Translations under genes and position numbers: made by a program
Shown here: one piece after another, positions 24,793-33,665 of the stretch
Layout of the letters: every line of letters begins with the position of its first letter
Position numbering within the stretch: the first letter of the stretch is position 1
NCBI GenBank assembly: GCA_040882845.1
Contig: JBBEAM010000007.1
Coordinates: 434,001-498,000, forward strand
Direction: 5' to 3'
DNA length: 64,000 nucleotides
Source: JBBEAM01 sp040882845
Lineage (GTDB): Bacteria; Pseudomonadota; Alphaproteobacteria; Kiloniellales; DSM-21159
The notes under the pieces: model-generated
What the model saw: the letters and a program-made list of their open reading frames with translations, nothing else
What the model was told of the DNA's origin: nothing
Database searches by the model: none

Positions 24793-24808
24793 AGCGCGCG
24801 CCGGTCTG

Positions 24809-27800
24809 CTACTCGGCGGCGCGGCCGACCTGCGCCTTGCCGTCGTCCTGGCGCGACACCCCGGCTTCCGGGCTCTGTTTTGCTGCGCGGCGCGCCACGC
24901 GCCAGTCGTGGACCTTGACCCTCAGCATCAGGGCGCAGGGCGTGAAGATCAGCGTCAGTAGCGTGGCGAAGCCGAGGCCGAAGACGATGGCCGTGGAGAG
25001 CTGGGACCACCACTGGGTCGAGGGCGCGCCGACCTGCACGATGCGATTGACGAAGTCCACGTTGGCGCCGAGCACCATGGGCATCAGGCCGAGGATCGTG
25101 GTCACCGTGGTCAGCAGCACCGGACGCAGACGCTGGGCGCCGGTGCGCAGGATCGCTTCCATCTGATCCTCGGTCTCGAGCTTCAGCCGGTCGTAGGTGT
25201 CGATCAGCACGATGTTGTTGTTGACCACGATGCCGGCCAGCGCGATCACGCCGATGCCGGACATCACGATGCCGAAGGGCTGCCCGGTCACCAGCAGGCC
25301 GATCATCACGCCGATGGTCGACATGATCACCGCAGAGAGGATCAGGAAGGCGCTGTAGAAGGAGTTGAACTGGGTCACCAGGATCAGGGCCATCAGGAAC
25401 AGAGCCACGACGAAGGCCTTGGAGAGGAAGGCCTGCGCCTCCTTCTGTTCTTCGTCCTCGCCCTTGAAGGTCACGCTGACCTGGGGGTCGATCTCGACAT
25501 CGGCGAGCGCCGCCTTCAATTCCTGCACCTTGGTATCGACCAGGTAGGGTGCGCCGGTCGCGGGATCGGTGCCGACGTCGGCCTTCACCGTCATCACCCG
25601 GGTTCCGTCGACGCGGTTGAGCAGGGACACGCTGGGCTCGGCCTTGCGAGTGACGAAACTGGAAATCGGCACCAGTCCGACATTGGTCTGAACCCGGATG
25701 CTGTCGAGCTGATCGAGCGTGCGGTACTGCTTCGGCAGCCGCAGCATGATCTCGACCTCGTCGTCGCTGGTGTCGGGACGGAAATCGCTGACCTCCAGTC
25801 CGCGAGTCACCATCTGCACGTAGGAACCGATCAGCGCGACGTCGACGTCGAACTTGTCGGCCTGCGCGCGGTCGACCTCCAGCACCCAGTCGATGCCGGG
25901 GATCGGCTTGCCGTTCTCGATGTCGATGAAGCCGCCGAGCTCCTCCATCGTGGCGGCCATCTTTTCGACCACCGGCTCGATTCGCTCAGGATCGATGGCG
26001 CCAACCTGGACCTGCACTGGCTTGCCGACCGGCGGACCGGCCTCCTGCTCGCGGGCTTCGACGTGGATGCCGGCGAGATGGCTGGTGCGCTGCTTGATTT
26101 CGGCGATGATGGAGTCGGCGGAGCGGCGCGAGAACCAGTCCACGAACTCGAGCTGGATGCGTCCGATCAGGTCTTCGGGCTCGTCCTCTCCCTGGCGCCC
26201 GGAGGCGGCGAGGGAGCGGGAATAGATGGCGTGGAATTCCTGCTTATCCCTTTGCAGCGCCAGAATCTGGTTCTCGACCTGCTGCAGCAGGGCATCGCGT
26301 TCCTCGACTGCGAGGTTGCCGCGGCCGTGAACCCAGATCACAACGCTCTCTGGCTCGACATCTGGGAAGAACTCGACGCCCCGGCCGAACATCCCGTAGG
26401 CCACCTGAACGCCGACCAGCAGGACCACCGCGGCAAGCACCACCTTGACGGGGTGTTTCAGGGCGGCGCGCAGGGTGCGGACATAGCGCCCGGTGAAGCC
26501 GCCGATCTCCTCGATGTTGGCGTCTTCTCCGGCGCGCAGCGCGCGCATTTTCTCTGGGTCGGCGCCGCCGGCGCGCCCGAAGTGAGCGCCCAGGGTCGGG
26601 ATGAAGATCAATGCCATCAGCAGCGAAGCGGTCAGGGTCGCGATCAGGGTGATCGGCAAGAACTTCATGAACTCGCCGACGATGCCCGGCCAGAACAGCA
26701 GCGGCAGGAAGGCGGCGAGCGTGGTGGCCGTGGCGGCGATGATCGGCCAGGCCATCCGCTTGGCGGCCAGCGCGTAGGCCTCCTTCTTGTCGAGCCCCTC
26801 GCTCATCTTCCGGTCTGCGTATTCGGTCACCACGATGGCGCCGTCGACCAGCATGCCTACCGCGAGGATCAGGCTGAACAGCACCACGATGTTGACCGTC
26901 AGGCCGAACACCGCGAGCACCAGGATTCCAGTCAGGAAGGAGCCGGGTATGGCGACCCCGACCAGTCCGGCGGAGCGCAGGCCGAGCGCCGCGACAATCA
27001 CCACCATCACCAGGATGATGGCGCTGATGACGTTGTTCTGCAGGTCGCTCAGCATGGTGCGGATGTTGCTCGACTTGTCCTGGCTGTAGCTGACCTTGAG
27101 CGCCTCCGGCCAGTACTGGCGTTCGCGGTCGACCACCGCCTTGACCGCCTCGATCGCCTCGATGATGTTCTCGCCGGTGCGCTTCGATACTTCGAGCGAC
27201 AAACCGGGCTGGCCGTTGATCCGCACGAAGCCCTCGGGATCCTTGAAGGTGGCATGCAGGGTGCCAACGTCGGAAAAGCGCACCACGGCGTCACCGTCGC
27301 TCTTGACCGGCATGTCGAGGATGTCCTGAAAATCCTCGAACAGGCCCGGCACCTTGACCGAGTTGCGGCCGACGCCGGTATCCAATGAACCGGCGGCTAC
27401 CAGTCGGTTCGAGCGGTCGATGCTGGCCAGGATGTCGCGGGCGTCGAGGTTGTAGCTTTCCAGGCGCAGAGGATCGACGATCAGCTCGACCTGCTCTTCG
27501 CGGTCGCCGCCGATCTCGGCCTCCAGGATCGATCCGATGGCTTCGACCTTGTCCTGCAGGTCGCGCGCGATCCGCAGCAGGGTGCGCTCTGGCACCTGGC
27601 CCGAGAGCTGCACCACCAGCACCGGAAAAAGGCTGAGGTTGACCTCGTGGACCGTCGGCTCTTCGGTATCGTCGGGCAGTTCCGGCCTAGCCAGGTCGAC
27701 CTTCTCGCGCACGTCGAGCAGGGCCTGGTCGACGTCGAAACCGGCCTCGAACTCCAGGGTCACGTTAGCGCCGCCTTCAAAGGCGATGGAGCGCATCTCC

Positions 27801-28036
27801 TTAACGCCCTCGATCGCCGTCATTTCCTGCTCCATCGGCTTGACCAGCAGGCGCTCGGCGTCCTGCGGCGAGATGCCGCTATGCACCATCGCCACATAGA
27901 TGATCGGAATGTTGACGTCGGGGTCGGATTCCTTGGGGATATTGATGTAGGCGAAGGTGCCCGCGATCAGCAGCATCAGCAGCGTCGCGAGCACTGTCCG
28001 CGAGTGGCTGATCGCGGCGTCGATGATGGCGTTCAC
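24809..28036 (-). CDS. Efflux RND transporter permease
   Basis: A 1075-residue HAE1/AcrB-type inner-membrane pump driven by proton flow. It has the usual 12 helices: TM1 near residues 14-32, a first periplasmic loop from about 35, then helices with VGMLVDGAIVVTEYADRK (TM4 with the proton-relay Asp). The second half repeats the plan, with NNNIVLIDTYDRLK in its loop. GTG at 28036 overlaps the adaptor stop in GTGA, so the two are translationally coupled. No outer-membrane channel gene is present; a TolC-type partner must come from elsewhere. The start MNAIIDAAISHSRTV matches the family. Confidence 0.93.
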   Translation of the reverse strand: MNAIIDAAISHSRTVLATLLMLLIAGTFAYINIPKESDPDVNIPIIYVAMVHSGISPQDAERLLVKPMEQEMTAIEGVKEMRSIAFEGGANVTLEFEAGFDVDQALLDVREKVDLARPELPDDTEEPTVHEVNLSLFPVLVVQLSGQVPERTLLRIARDLQDKVEAIGSILEAEIGGDREEQVELIVDPLRLESYNLDARDILASIDRSNRLVAAGSLDTGVGRNSVKVPGLFEDFQDILDMPVKSDGDAVVRFSDVGTLHATFKDPEGFVRINGQPGLSLEVSKRTGENIIEAIEAVKAVVDRERQYWPEALKVSYSQDKSSNIRTMLSDLQNNVISAIILVMVVIVAALGLRSAGLVGVAIPGSFLTGILVLAVFGLTVNIVVLFSLILAVGMLVDGAIVVTEYADRKMSEGLDKKEAYALAAKRMAWPIIAATATTLAAFLPLLFWPGIVGEFMKFLPITLIATLTASLLMALIFIPTLGAHFGRAGGADPEKMRALRAGEDANIEEIGGFTGRYVRTLRAALKHPVKVVLAAVVLLVGVQVAYGMFGRGVEFFPDVEPESVVIWVHGRGNLAVEERDALLQQVENQILALQRDKQEFHAIYSRSLAASGRQGEDEPEDLIGRIQLEFVDWFSRRSADSIIAEIKQRTSHLAGIHVEAREQEAGPPVGKPVQVQVGAIDPERIEPVVEKMAATMEELGGFIDIENGKPIPGIDWVLEVDRAQADKFDVDVALIGSYVQMVTRGLEVSDFRPDTSDDEVEIMLRLPKQYRTLDQLDSIRVQTNVGLVPISSFVTRKAEPSVSLLNRVDGTRVMTVKADVGTDPATGAPYLVDTKVQELKAALADVEIDPQVSVTFKGEDEEQKEAQAFLSKAFVVALFLMALILVTQFNSFYSAFLILSAVIMSTIGVMIGLLVTGQPFGIVMSGIGVIALAGIVVNNNIVLIDTYDRLKLETEDQMEAILRTGAQRLRPVLLTTVTTILGLMPMVLGANVDFVNRIVQVGAPSTQWWSQLSTAIVFGLGFATLLTLIFTPCALMLRVKVHDWRVARRAAKQSPEAGVSRQDDGKAQVGRAAE

Positions 28037-29136
28037 GAGGCAAGCTCCGGCTGCTGTTGCTGGACGCTTTCTTCGTCCACGGGCTGGACGGTTTCGCCCT
28101 CGATCACGAATTCCTGTCCGACGGTGATCAGGGTGACGGTTTCCGGAAGGCCGGTGACCCAAAGCCCTTCGCTGGTGTTCTCCAGAATTTCGACGGGGTG
28201 GAACACGACGACATTGTTCGGGCCGACCAGCTTGACGCCGATCGCGCCGTCCTCGCGCAGCGACAGAATGGCCGGGGAGATCAGATGCGCCGTGACTTTC
28301 TCTAGCGGCAGGTCGAGCTCAGCGGACATGCCGGCAGGGAAGGTCGAGCCGGGATTGTCGACCTCCATCTCGATCCGATAGGTCCGCGTCGCTTCCTGCG
28401 CCGCTGCGGAGATGTGGGAGATGTTGCCGGTCACTTTCTGGCCGGTGATCAGCGTCGCCGTGGCCTGATCGCCGAGCTTCAGATTGCCGACATTGCGTTC
28501 GCTGACCTGCGCGGTGACGATCAGCGGGTCGAGGTCGAGCAGCCGAGCGACGCTGTCGCCGACGTCGAGGTACTCGCCCACTTCGACCATGCGTTCATCG
28601 ACAATGCCGCTGAAGGGCGCGAGCAAGGTCAGGCGGTCGACCGCGGCCTGTGCCTGTTCGACCTGGGCCTGCGCGGTGCGGTAAGCGGCGCGCGCCGCGG
28701 CGACCTGGGTCTCTGCGCGGTAGCCGCTCTCGGAGAGTTTGGAGGAGGCATTGAGTTCGATCCGCCGCTGTTCCAGCAGCGCCTGCGCTTCTTCGAGTTG
28801 GGCGGTGCGTTCGCTGTCGGCGATGCGAATCAGCAGCTGGCCCTCCTCGACCGTTTCGCCATCTCTGACCAGCACCTCGACCACCCGGCCGAAGGTCTCC
28901 GCACGCAGGACGGTGCTGCGCTCGGCTTGCGTCTGGCCGCGCAGCAGCAGGTGCGTCGTGTGCGGCAGCGCCGTCTGCTGGCGCACGCGCACCTGTGCCG
29001 GCGCCCTGTCCTCGGCCAGAGCCGCCGGCCTCTTCTCGATGTTCGGCTCTTCCGCCCCGCTGCCGAGAACGCCGGAGAGAATCCAGGCAACGGCCGCAAG
29101 GGCGAAGAGAACCGCGATGATCAGGGAGCGTTTCAT
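28033..29136 (-). CDS. RND efflux periplasmic adaptor subunit
   Basis: A 367-residue membrane-fusion protein. Residues 5-27 form an N-terminal anchor or signal. A lipoyl-like half (GRVVEVLVRDGETVEEGQLL) flanks a short coiled-coil hairpin rich in Glu and Ala (about 105-165), followed by LLAPFSGIVDERMVEVGEYL and a beta-barrel domain. It links the permease to an outer-membrane channel. It is middle gene of padR-mfp-rnd with 9 bp to padR and a 4-bp overlap with the permease gene. Confidence 0.93.
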   Translation of the reverse strand: MKRSLIIAVLFALAAVAWILSGVLGSGAEEPNIEKRPAALAEDRAPAQVRVRQQTALPHTTHLLLRGQTQAERSTVLRAETFGRVVEVLVRDGETVEEGQLLIRIADSERTAQLEEAQALLEQRRIELNASSKLSESGYRAETQVAAARAAYRTAQAQVEQAQAAVDRLTLLAPFSGIVDERMVEVGEYLDVGDSVARLLDLDPLIVTAQVSERNVGNLKLGDQATATLITGQKVTGNISHISAAAQEATRTYRIEMEVDNPGSTFPAGMSAELDLPLEKVTAHLISPAILSLREDGAIGVKLVGPNNVVVFHPVEILENTSEGLWVTGLPETVTLITVGQEFVIEGETVQPVDEESVQQQQPELAS

Positions 29137-29145
29137 GGCGCGGCC

Positions 29146-29688
29146 CTATTCGGCCACGAGGGTCTGCTGGGCCTCGTCGGCCAGCATATGACGATGGGAT
29201 CTCAGGTAGTCGAGGCAGGCCGAATACACCGTGACGCCGAAGCCGTGCACGAAGCGCTTGTTGGCGGGAGATTCGGCGAGAGCCGCGCTGCATTCGGCCA
29301 TCGCCTCGAGCTTTTCCTCGTACCAGGCGATCCGATCGTCGACCACCTTGAGCAGATGCTCGCGCGGCAGCAGCTCGCCCAGGAAGAGAACGAAGAGAAA
29401 ATCCGAGCGGTAGCGATCCGGGTCCGGCGGCTGCTTGAGATCCTCGGTCAGGGCGGCGCGTCCCGCCTCCGTGATCGTGTAGACCTTCTTGTCGGGCCGC
29501 TTGTCCTGCGCCTCCTCGTGAAAATCCACCAGGCCATCCTCGGCAAGCTTGGCCAGGGCGGGATAGATCGAACCGAAGCTGGTTTCCTGAAAGTGGTTAA
29601 AGGGCGCTTCTTCCAGGGCCTTTTTGATCTCGTAGCCGCTCGCGTCGGCTTGCGAGAGTACGGCAAGGCACAGGGTTTTGGTCTGCAT
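29146..29688 (-). CDS. PadR family transcriptional regulator of the efflux operon
   Basis: A 180-residue PadR regulator. The N-terminal winged helix (LCLAVLSQADASGYEIKKAL, then SIYPALAKLAEDGLV and KKVYTITEAGR) binds DNA. The C-terminal helical half (DRIAWYEEKLEAM) dimerises. It is first gene of the efflux operon, so autoregulation and induction by a pump substrate are likely. A GTATG-N5-CATAC inverted repeat lies 57 bp upstream at 29746-29760. Confidence 0.9.
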   Translation of the reverse strand: MQTKTLCLAVLSQADASGYEIKKALEEAPFNHFQETSFGSIYPALAKLAEDGLVDFHEEAQDKRPDKKVYTITEAGRAALTEDLKQPPDPDRYRSDFLFVLFLGELLPREHLLKVVDDRIAWYEEKLEAMAECSAALAESPANKRFVHGFGVTVYSACLDYLRSHRHMLADEAQQTLVAE

Positions 29689-29745
29689 CGCAGCGTATCC
29701 TCAGAGGTCTAATATATCGAACCAGCATAGTGAAGTTGTGAATAT

Positions 29746-29760
29746 GTATGCATGTCATAC
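29746..29760 (-). promoter_or_regulatory. Possible PadR operator
   Basis: GTATG-CATGT-CATAC is a perfect 5-bp inverted repeat in the AT-rich gap upstream of padR, with ATGCAT at its core. PadR operators often show ATGT-N8-ACAT type symmetry, so the match is loose. Confidence 0.35.
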
Positions 29761-29763
29761 GCA

Positions 29764-29789
29764 CTTGGAAAGGGTTGCGTTGACCCTGC
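29764..29789 (+). promoter_or_regulatory. Possible heat-shock (sigma-32) promoter of hspQ
   Basis: CTTGGA at 29764-29769 and CCCTGC at 29784-29789 are 14 bp apart, close to the CTTGAA / CCCCAT pattern of heat-shock promoters. It is about 120 bp before hspQ. The match is partial. Confidence 0.25.
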
Positions 29790-29909
29790 GGAGAATTTTT
29801 TCTCGCTTACGGCGGGAATCCCGGTTTCACGGGGCTTTCGCGGCGATTTCAAAGGCTAAAGTCAGCGCGGTCACTTGTAAGCGGCGCGCGATTTCGCCAG
29901 ATTAGCTGC

Positions 29910-30239
29910 ATGTCTATGCGCACTGCGAAATTCCAGCTCGGTCAGATCGTGCGGCACAGGGTCTATCCCTTCCGCGGCGTGATCTTCGATGTCGACCCGG
30001 AGTTCAGCAACACCGAGGAGTGGTGGGAAGCCATCCCAGCAGAGGTCCGGCCGAGCAAGGATCAGCCTTTCTACCACCTGCTTGCCGAGAACGAGCAGTC
30101 GACCTACACGGCCTATGTTTCCGAACAGAACCTTGTTCCGGACGAGGAGGGCGGTCCGATCGCCCATCCAGACGTTCCGGAAATCTTCGCCGGGATCGAG
30201 AACGGCCACTACGTTCTGCGCGACGTGCGCGCGAACTGA
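29910..30239 (+). CDS. hspQ: Heat shock protein HspQ
   Basis: A 109-residue protein of the HspQ/YccV family. Family marks are KFQLGQIVRHRVYPFRGVIFDVDPEF, split here as KFQLGQIVRHRVYPF and RGVIFDVDPEF, plus QPFYHLLAEN and TAYVSEQNLVPD. In enterobacteria HspQ is a heat-induced specificity factor for the Lon protease and affects DnaA levels. The ATG at 29910 is followed by another at 29916; both are possible. It lies 37 bp before the sugar dehydrogenase gene. Confidence 0.92.
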   Translation: MSMRTAKFQLGQIVRHRVYPFRGVIFDVDPEFSNTEEWWEAIPAEVRPSKDQPFYHLLAENEQSTYTAYVSEQNLVPDEEGGPIAHPDVPEIFAGIENGHYVLRDVRAN

Positions 30240-30276
30240 ACACGCCGGGCGGCGCGCGCTCCGCAGGAAGGCGCCT

Positions 30277-31413
30277 ATGCAGATAGCGACTCAACGCAGC
30301 AGCCTGGCCCTGGCGATTGCCTTGGGCGCCGCTGCTCTGGCCCCGGCTTCCGCCGTGCAGGCAAAGACCTTCGAAACCGCGCAGGCGAAGTTTCAGGTGC
30401 AGGTTCTGGCCGACGGCCTGGAGCATCCCTGGGGCATGGCGTTTCTGCCTGACGGCGCTCTGCTGATCACCGAAAGACCTGGCGGCCTGCGGCTGTTCCG
30501 CGACGGCGCGCTACAGGCGGAGCCGCTCTCGGGTCTCCCCGAGGTCTGGGACAGCGGGCAGGGCGGGTTGCTGGACGTCACCCTGCACCCCGACTTTCCC
30601 GGCAACCCTTGGGTCTATCTCAGCTATGCCAAACCAGGCGAAGGCGGCGCCGGCACGGCGGTGGGACGCGGCAAGCTCGAGGGCAATGGCCTGCGCGACT
30701 TCGAGGTGATTTTCGAACTGCCGCGCAAGACCGGGCGGGGCCAGCACTTCGGCTCCCGGCTGGTCTTCGACCGGGAGGGTTATCTCTTCGCCACGATCGG
30801 CGAGCGGGGCGAGCGCGACCGTGCCCAGGACCCTCACGACCCGGCCGGCTCGGTGCTGCGGATCCACGATGACGGGACGATCCCCGAGGACAACCCCTTC
30901 GCAGACGGCAGGGCTGGGCATCCGGCCGTCTATTCCTATGGTCACCGCAACCCGCAGGGCATGGCGCTTCACCCCGAGACCGGCGAACTCTGGGTTCAGG
31001 AGCATGGCCCCCAGGGCGGCGACGAGGTGAACCTGCCCCGCAAGGGCGGCAACTTCGGCTGGCCGGTCGTGACCCACGGCGAGGAGTACGGTGGCGGCGA
31101 CATCGGTCCGGCGGACAAGCCGGGATTTATCGCGCCCGTGTTTCACTGGACGCCCTCGATCGCACCCTCGGGCATGGCCTTCTACGACGGCACGGTCTTT
31201 CCCGAGTGGCAGGGCGATCTCTTCAACGGCTCCCTCAAGTTCCAGCTGGTCTCACGGCTTGAGCTCGACGGCGACGAGGTGCGGGAAGAGGAACGCTTCC
31301 TGGAAGACGCCTACGGCCGGATCCGAGACATCGAGATGGGACCAGATGGATTTCTGTATCTGCTGACCGATTCCGGCAACGGCCTGCTGCTGCGTATCGA
31401 GCCGGCGAACTAG
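30277..31413 (+). CDS. PQQ-dependent sugar dehydrogenase (soluble GDH/YliI-type beta-propeller)
   Basis: A 378-residue exported six-bladed propeller that probably oxidises aldose sugars with pyrroloquinoline quinone. Residues 1-29 form a signal peptide (ALAIALGAAALAPASAVQA). Motifs include EHPWGMAFLPDG, GQGGLLDVTLHPDF, YSYGHRNPQGMALHP, QEHGPQGGDEVN and NFGWPVV, all conserved PQQ and calcium-site regions. The start at 30277 follows GCAGGAAGG. Its stop overlaps the convergent DszB-like gene stop by 3 bp. No PQQ synthesis genes are in the window. Confidence 0.92.
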   Translation: MQIATQRSSLALAIALGAAALAPASAVQAKTFETAQAKFQVQVLADGLEHPWGMAFLPDGALLITERPGGLRLFRDGALQAEPLSGLPEVWDSGQGGLLDVTLHPDFPGNPWVYLSYAKPGEGGAGTAVGRGKLEGNGLRDFEVIFELPRKTGRGQHFGSRLVFDREGYLFATIGERGERDRAQDPHDPAGSVLRIHDDGTIPEDNPFADGRAGHPAVYSYGHRNPQGMALHPETGELWVQEHGPQGGDEVNLPRKGGNFGWPVVTHGEEYGGGDIGPADKPGFIAPVFHWTPSIAPSGMAFYDGTVFPEWQGDLFNGSLKFQLVSRLELDGDEVREEERFLEDAYGRIRDIEMGPDGFLYLLTDSGNGLLLRIEPAN

Positions 31414-32471
31414 GCCATCTGACCCGTAGCGCTGTGCCGCCGGTGCTGAAGCGCCGCGTTCAACGGCCGGGCGTCGATAGCTGTCTCCAGATCGATCGGC
31501 TGAGCGATAAAGCCGTGACGCAGGAGGTGGTCCTGCTTGGCTTGCAACAGAGCAATGCGTTTGGGAGAGAGAGACACATCCATCTGCCGCTGGACCCGCG
31601 CCGAGTAAGCCGGCGCCAAAAAGTCTTCCGGAACCCCTGTATCGCGGGCGAGGATCCGCACCGCTTCTTCCTCGTTGGCGAGACACCAGCTCTCCGCATC
31701 CAGCAGGCGCCCGATCCAGCGTTCGACGAGGTCGGGCCTTTCCTCGAGCAAGGTGCCGCTGACCGTGAGCACGGTCGGATGGCCGCTGACGCCCTCCTCT
31801 TCGTCTTCCGCCCTGCCGACGCTCATCACAGGCCGGAAGCCGTAGGCCGCCTTGAGGATCGCCCCCATGGCTGCATCGGTGTAGAGCGCGTCGACCTCGC
31901 CGCGGATCATGGCGGCTGCTTCTTCGCGCTGAACCGCGAATTGGCTGCGCGCGCCCCAGAGCGAAAGATCGTGGTGCTCGCCCTGGACGATGTCGGCCAC
32001 GTATTCGCGCGCGATATCGATGTTGACGAATTCGACGTCGCCGGGACCGAAGCCGAGCCTTTGCAAGGCGTCTTCATAGCCTGCCTGCACGGTGGCCCGC
32101 CACCAGTCGACTGTATCGTTGAGGCGGAGGGGAACCCCCAGGCGCTTGCCCGCGAGGCCGCCGCCCGAATGGATGTCGGAGTCCTCGGGAACGACGATTT
32201 CCGCTGTCCGGTCCGGCCAGCCCAGGCCGACGATTTTCACATCGCGCCCCTGCGCGCAGCTGATCAGCGGAGGGACGTAGCCGCCGAAGCGGAAGGAATT
32301 CGGCTGCGTATGCCGATAGTGGGAGAGATGCACGGATTTTTCCCGCGAGGCGGCAAGCGAAAGCACCTCGATCCCATCCGGCGCGAATTCATCCCGCAGC
32401 CAGCCATTGCGGATGGCGATGGAGGCGGGCGTGGGCGCCGGGCAGCGGGTAAACCAAAGCGTATCGATCAT
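31410..32471 (-). CDS. DszB-like substrate-binding or desulfinase-like protein
   Basis: A 353-residue two-lobed protein of the NMT1/THI5-like binding fold without a signal peptide. From recall of Rhodococcus DszB (2'-hydroxybiphenyl-2-sulfinate desulfinase) it aligns along much of its length. TRCPAP places Cys10 on DszB Cys27, SHYRHTQP places His51 on His60, and SFRFGG places Arg61 on Arg70. The motif RFGGYVPPLIS and the C-terminus (KQDHLLRHGFI) also match. Because the catalytic residues persist, it could be a sulfinate-cleaving enzyme; many relatives are annotated as transport binding proteins. It follows a potABCD-like operon beyond a hairpin. Confidence 0.75.
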   Translation of the reverse strand: MIDTLWFTRCPAPTPASIAIRNGWLRDEFAPDGIEVLSLAASREKSVHLSHYRHTQPNSFRFGGYVPPLISCAQGRDVKIVGLGWPDRTAEIVVPEDSDIHSGGGLAGKRLGVPLRLNDTVDWWRATVQAGYEDALQRLGFGPGDVEFVNIDIAREYVADIVQGEHHDLSLWGARSQFAVQREEAAAMIRGEVDALYTDAAMGAILKAAYGFRPVMSVGRAEDEEEGVSGHPTVLTVSGTLLEERPDLVERWIGRLLDAESWCLANEEEAVRILARDTGVPEDFLAPAYSARVQRQMDVSLSPKRIALLQAKQDHLLRHGFIAQPIDLETAIDARPLNAALQHRRHSATGQMA

Positions 32472-32499
32472 CGTTTGGTGCCTGTAGTTGGCCGAGTCC

Positions 32500-32547
32500 G
32501 GACGGCTGGCATGCGCTGCCAGCCNNNNNNNNNNCTGCCAGCCGTCC
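32500..32547 (-). terminator. Hairpin spanning the assembly gap, probable terminator of the pot-like operon
   Basis: GGACGGCTGGCA at 32500-32511 is the exact reverse complement of TGCCAGCCGTCC at 32536-32547. The 9 bases CTGCCAGCC occur on both sides of the N run. Merging them removes the gap and gives a 12-bp stem with a 5-base loop, 12 bp or so after the binding-protein stop. A T tract is not evident. Confidence 0.55.
32525..32534. other. Assembly gap of ten N
   Basis: Ten undetermined bases mark a contig join in a non-coding stretch between the two minus-strand genes. The flanks share a 9-bp direct repeat, as when two contigs overlap at a hairpin and are spaced artificially. Confidence 0.95.
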
Positions 32548-32559
32548 GAGGCTCATTTA

Positions 32560-33642
32560 CTACTGTATCGCACTCTGGAACTGACGTGCCCAGGCGCGCT
32601 TGTCGATCTTGTCGTAATCCGGCCACCAGGCTTGCGCGACATCGTCGTCCTCAAGCATGAGGTAGGGATTACCCGCCGCATCGAGCCCGGCTTCTTCGCG
32701 AGCGCTGACCCGCGCCTCGGAGTTGACCGGCACCATCCCGTACTGGGTGCTGAACTTGACCTGCACTTCCTTAGTAAGCACGGCGTTGATGTAGAACTCG
32801 GCCGCCTCCTGGTGCGGAGAGCCCTTGACGACCCCAAGGAAACCCCTGGCGATCGCAACATTCCCGTCCTTGATGGGAGGGTGAACGACGGAGATATTGA
32901 TTCCCGCTTGGGCGATACGCTGCCCGATGTGGGCGCCCCAGATCGCCGCCCAGACATCGCCGGTCTGGAACAGCTGGGCGACCGAGCCGGATTTGCTCAC
33001 CGCCGAGTGTGCTTCGATCTGCGAGAGCATGTCGAAGCCGGGCTGAGGATTCTCTTCGCTGCCGCCATTCTCGTGCGCCAATGCGGTCACGACATAGTAG
33101 GCGTTGTAGGAGGTGATGTCCGGCAACAGCACCCGGCCCGCAAGCTCCGGGTTGGCGAGGTCGGAGTACCGTTCGGGAGCGGGAATGCCGGCCTCGGCGA
33201 ACTTGTCCGCATTGTAGACGATGCTCGGCTCGGACAGCCAGTTCGAGACGATGTAGTCGTCGTACAGCGATGGGGCGAGCCGCTCCAGGTTGGGGATGTT
33301 CGCGTGATCGAGCTCGCTCAGGAAATCGCCGGCCCGATACTCGGGGTAGGTGTCATCGCCGACTTCGACAACGTCGAAGGGGGCCTCTTGGCCTCGGGCC
33401 GCGACGAGACGGGCGAGGAATTCGCTGCTGTTGCCGCCAATGAACTCAAGCGTGATGCCGGCTTCCTCCAGGGCTGCGCCGACTTCGCCGCGAATCGCCT
33501 CGGACCAGGTGCCCGGGAAAGTCGCTACCCGCAAGGTCACGTTGAAGGGTTCGTCCGGCTGTGTGATCTGCGCGTCGACCGGACTCGCCAAGGTGACGCC
33601 CAGCATCATTGCTGCGGCTATAGAGAGCATTCTTTTCTTCAT
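32560..33642 (-). CDS. Polyamine-type ABC transporter substrate-binding protein (PotD-like)
   Basis: A 360-residue periplasmic binding protein with a signal peptide (MKKRMLSIAAAMMLG, cut near VDA-QI at 24). Lobe motifs are DVVEVGDDTYPEYRAG, PSIVYNADKFAEAG and VWAAIWGAHIGQR. The ligand is probably a small cationic or amino compound as in PotD/PotF relatives; the sequence does not fix it. AGGAGG is well placed before the ATG. It is the last gene of a potABCD-ordered operon. Confidence 0.9.
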   Translation of the reverse strand: MKKRMLSIAAAMMLGVTLASPVDAQITQPDEPFNVTLRVATFPGTWSEAIRGEVGAALEEAGITLEFIGGNSSEFLARLVAARGQEAPFDVVEVGDDTYPEYRAGDFLSELDHANIPNLERLAPSLYDDYIVSNWLSEPSIVYNADKFAEAGIPAPERYSDLANPELAGRVLLPDITSYNAYYVVTALAHENGGSEENPQPGFDMLSQIEAHSAVSKSGSVAQLFQTGDVWAAIWGAHIGQRIAQAGINISVVHPPIKDGNVAIARGFLGVVKGSPHQEAAEFYINAVLTKEVQVKFSTQYGMVPVNSEARVSAREEAGLDAAGNPYLMLEDDDVAQAWWPDYDKIDKRAWARQFQSAIQ

Positions 33643-33665
33643 CTTCGCCTCCTGTTTTTCGTTGA

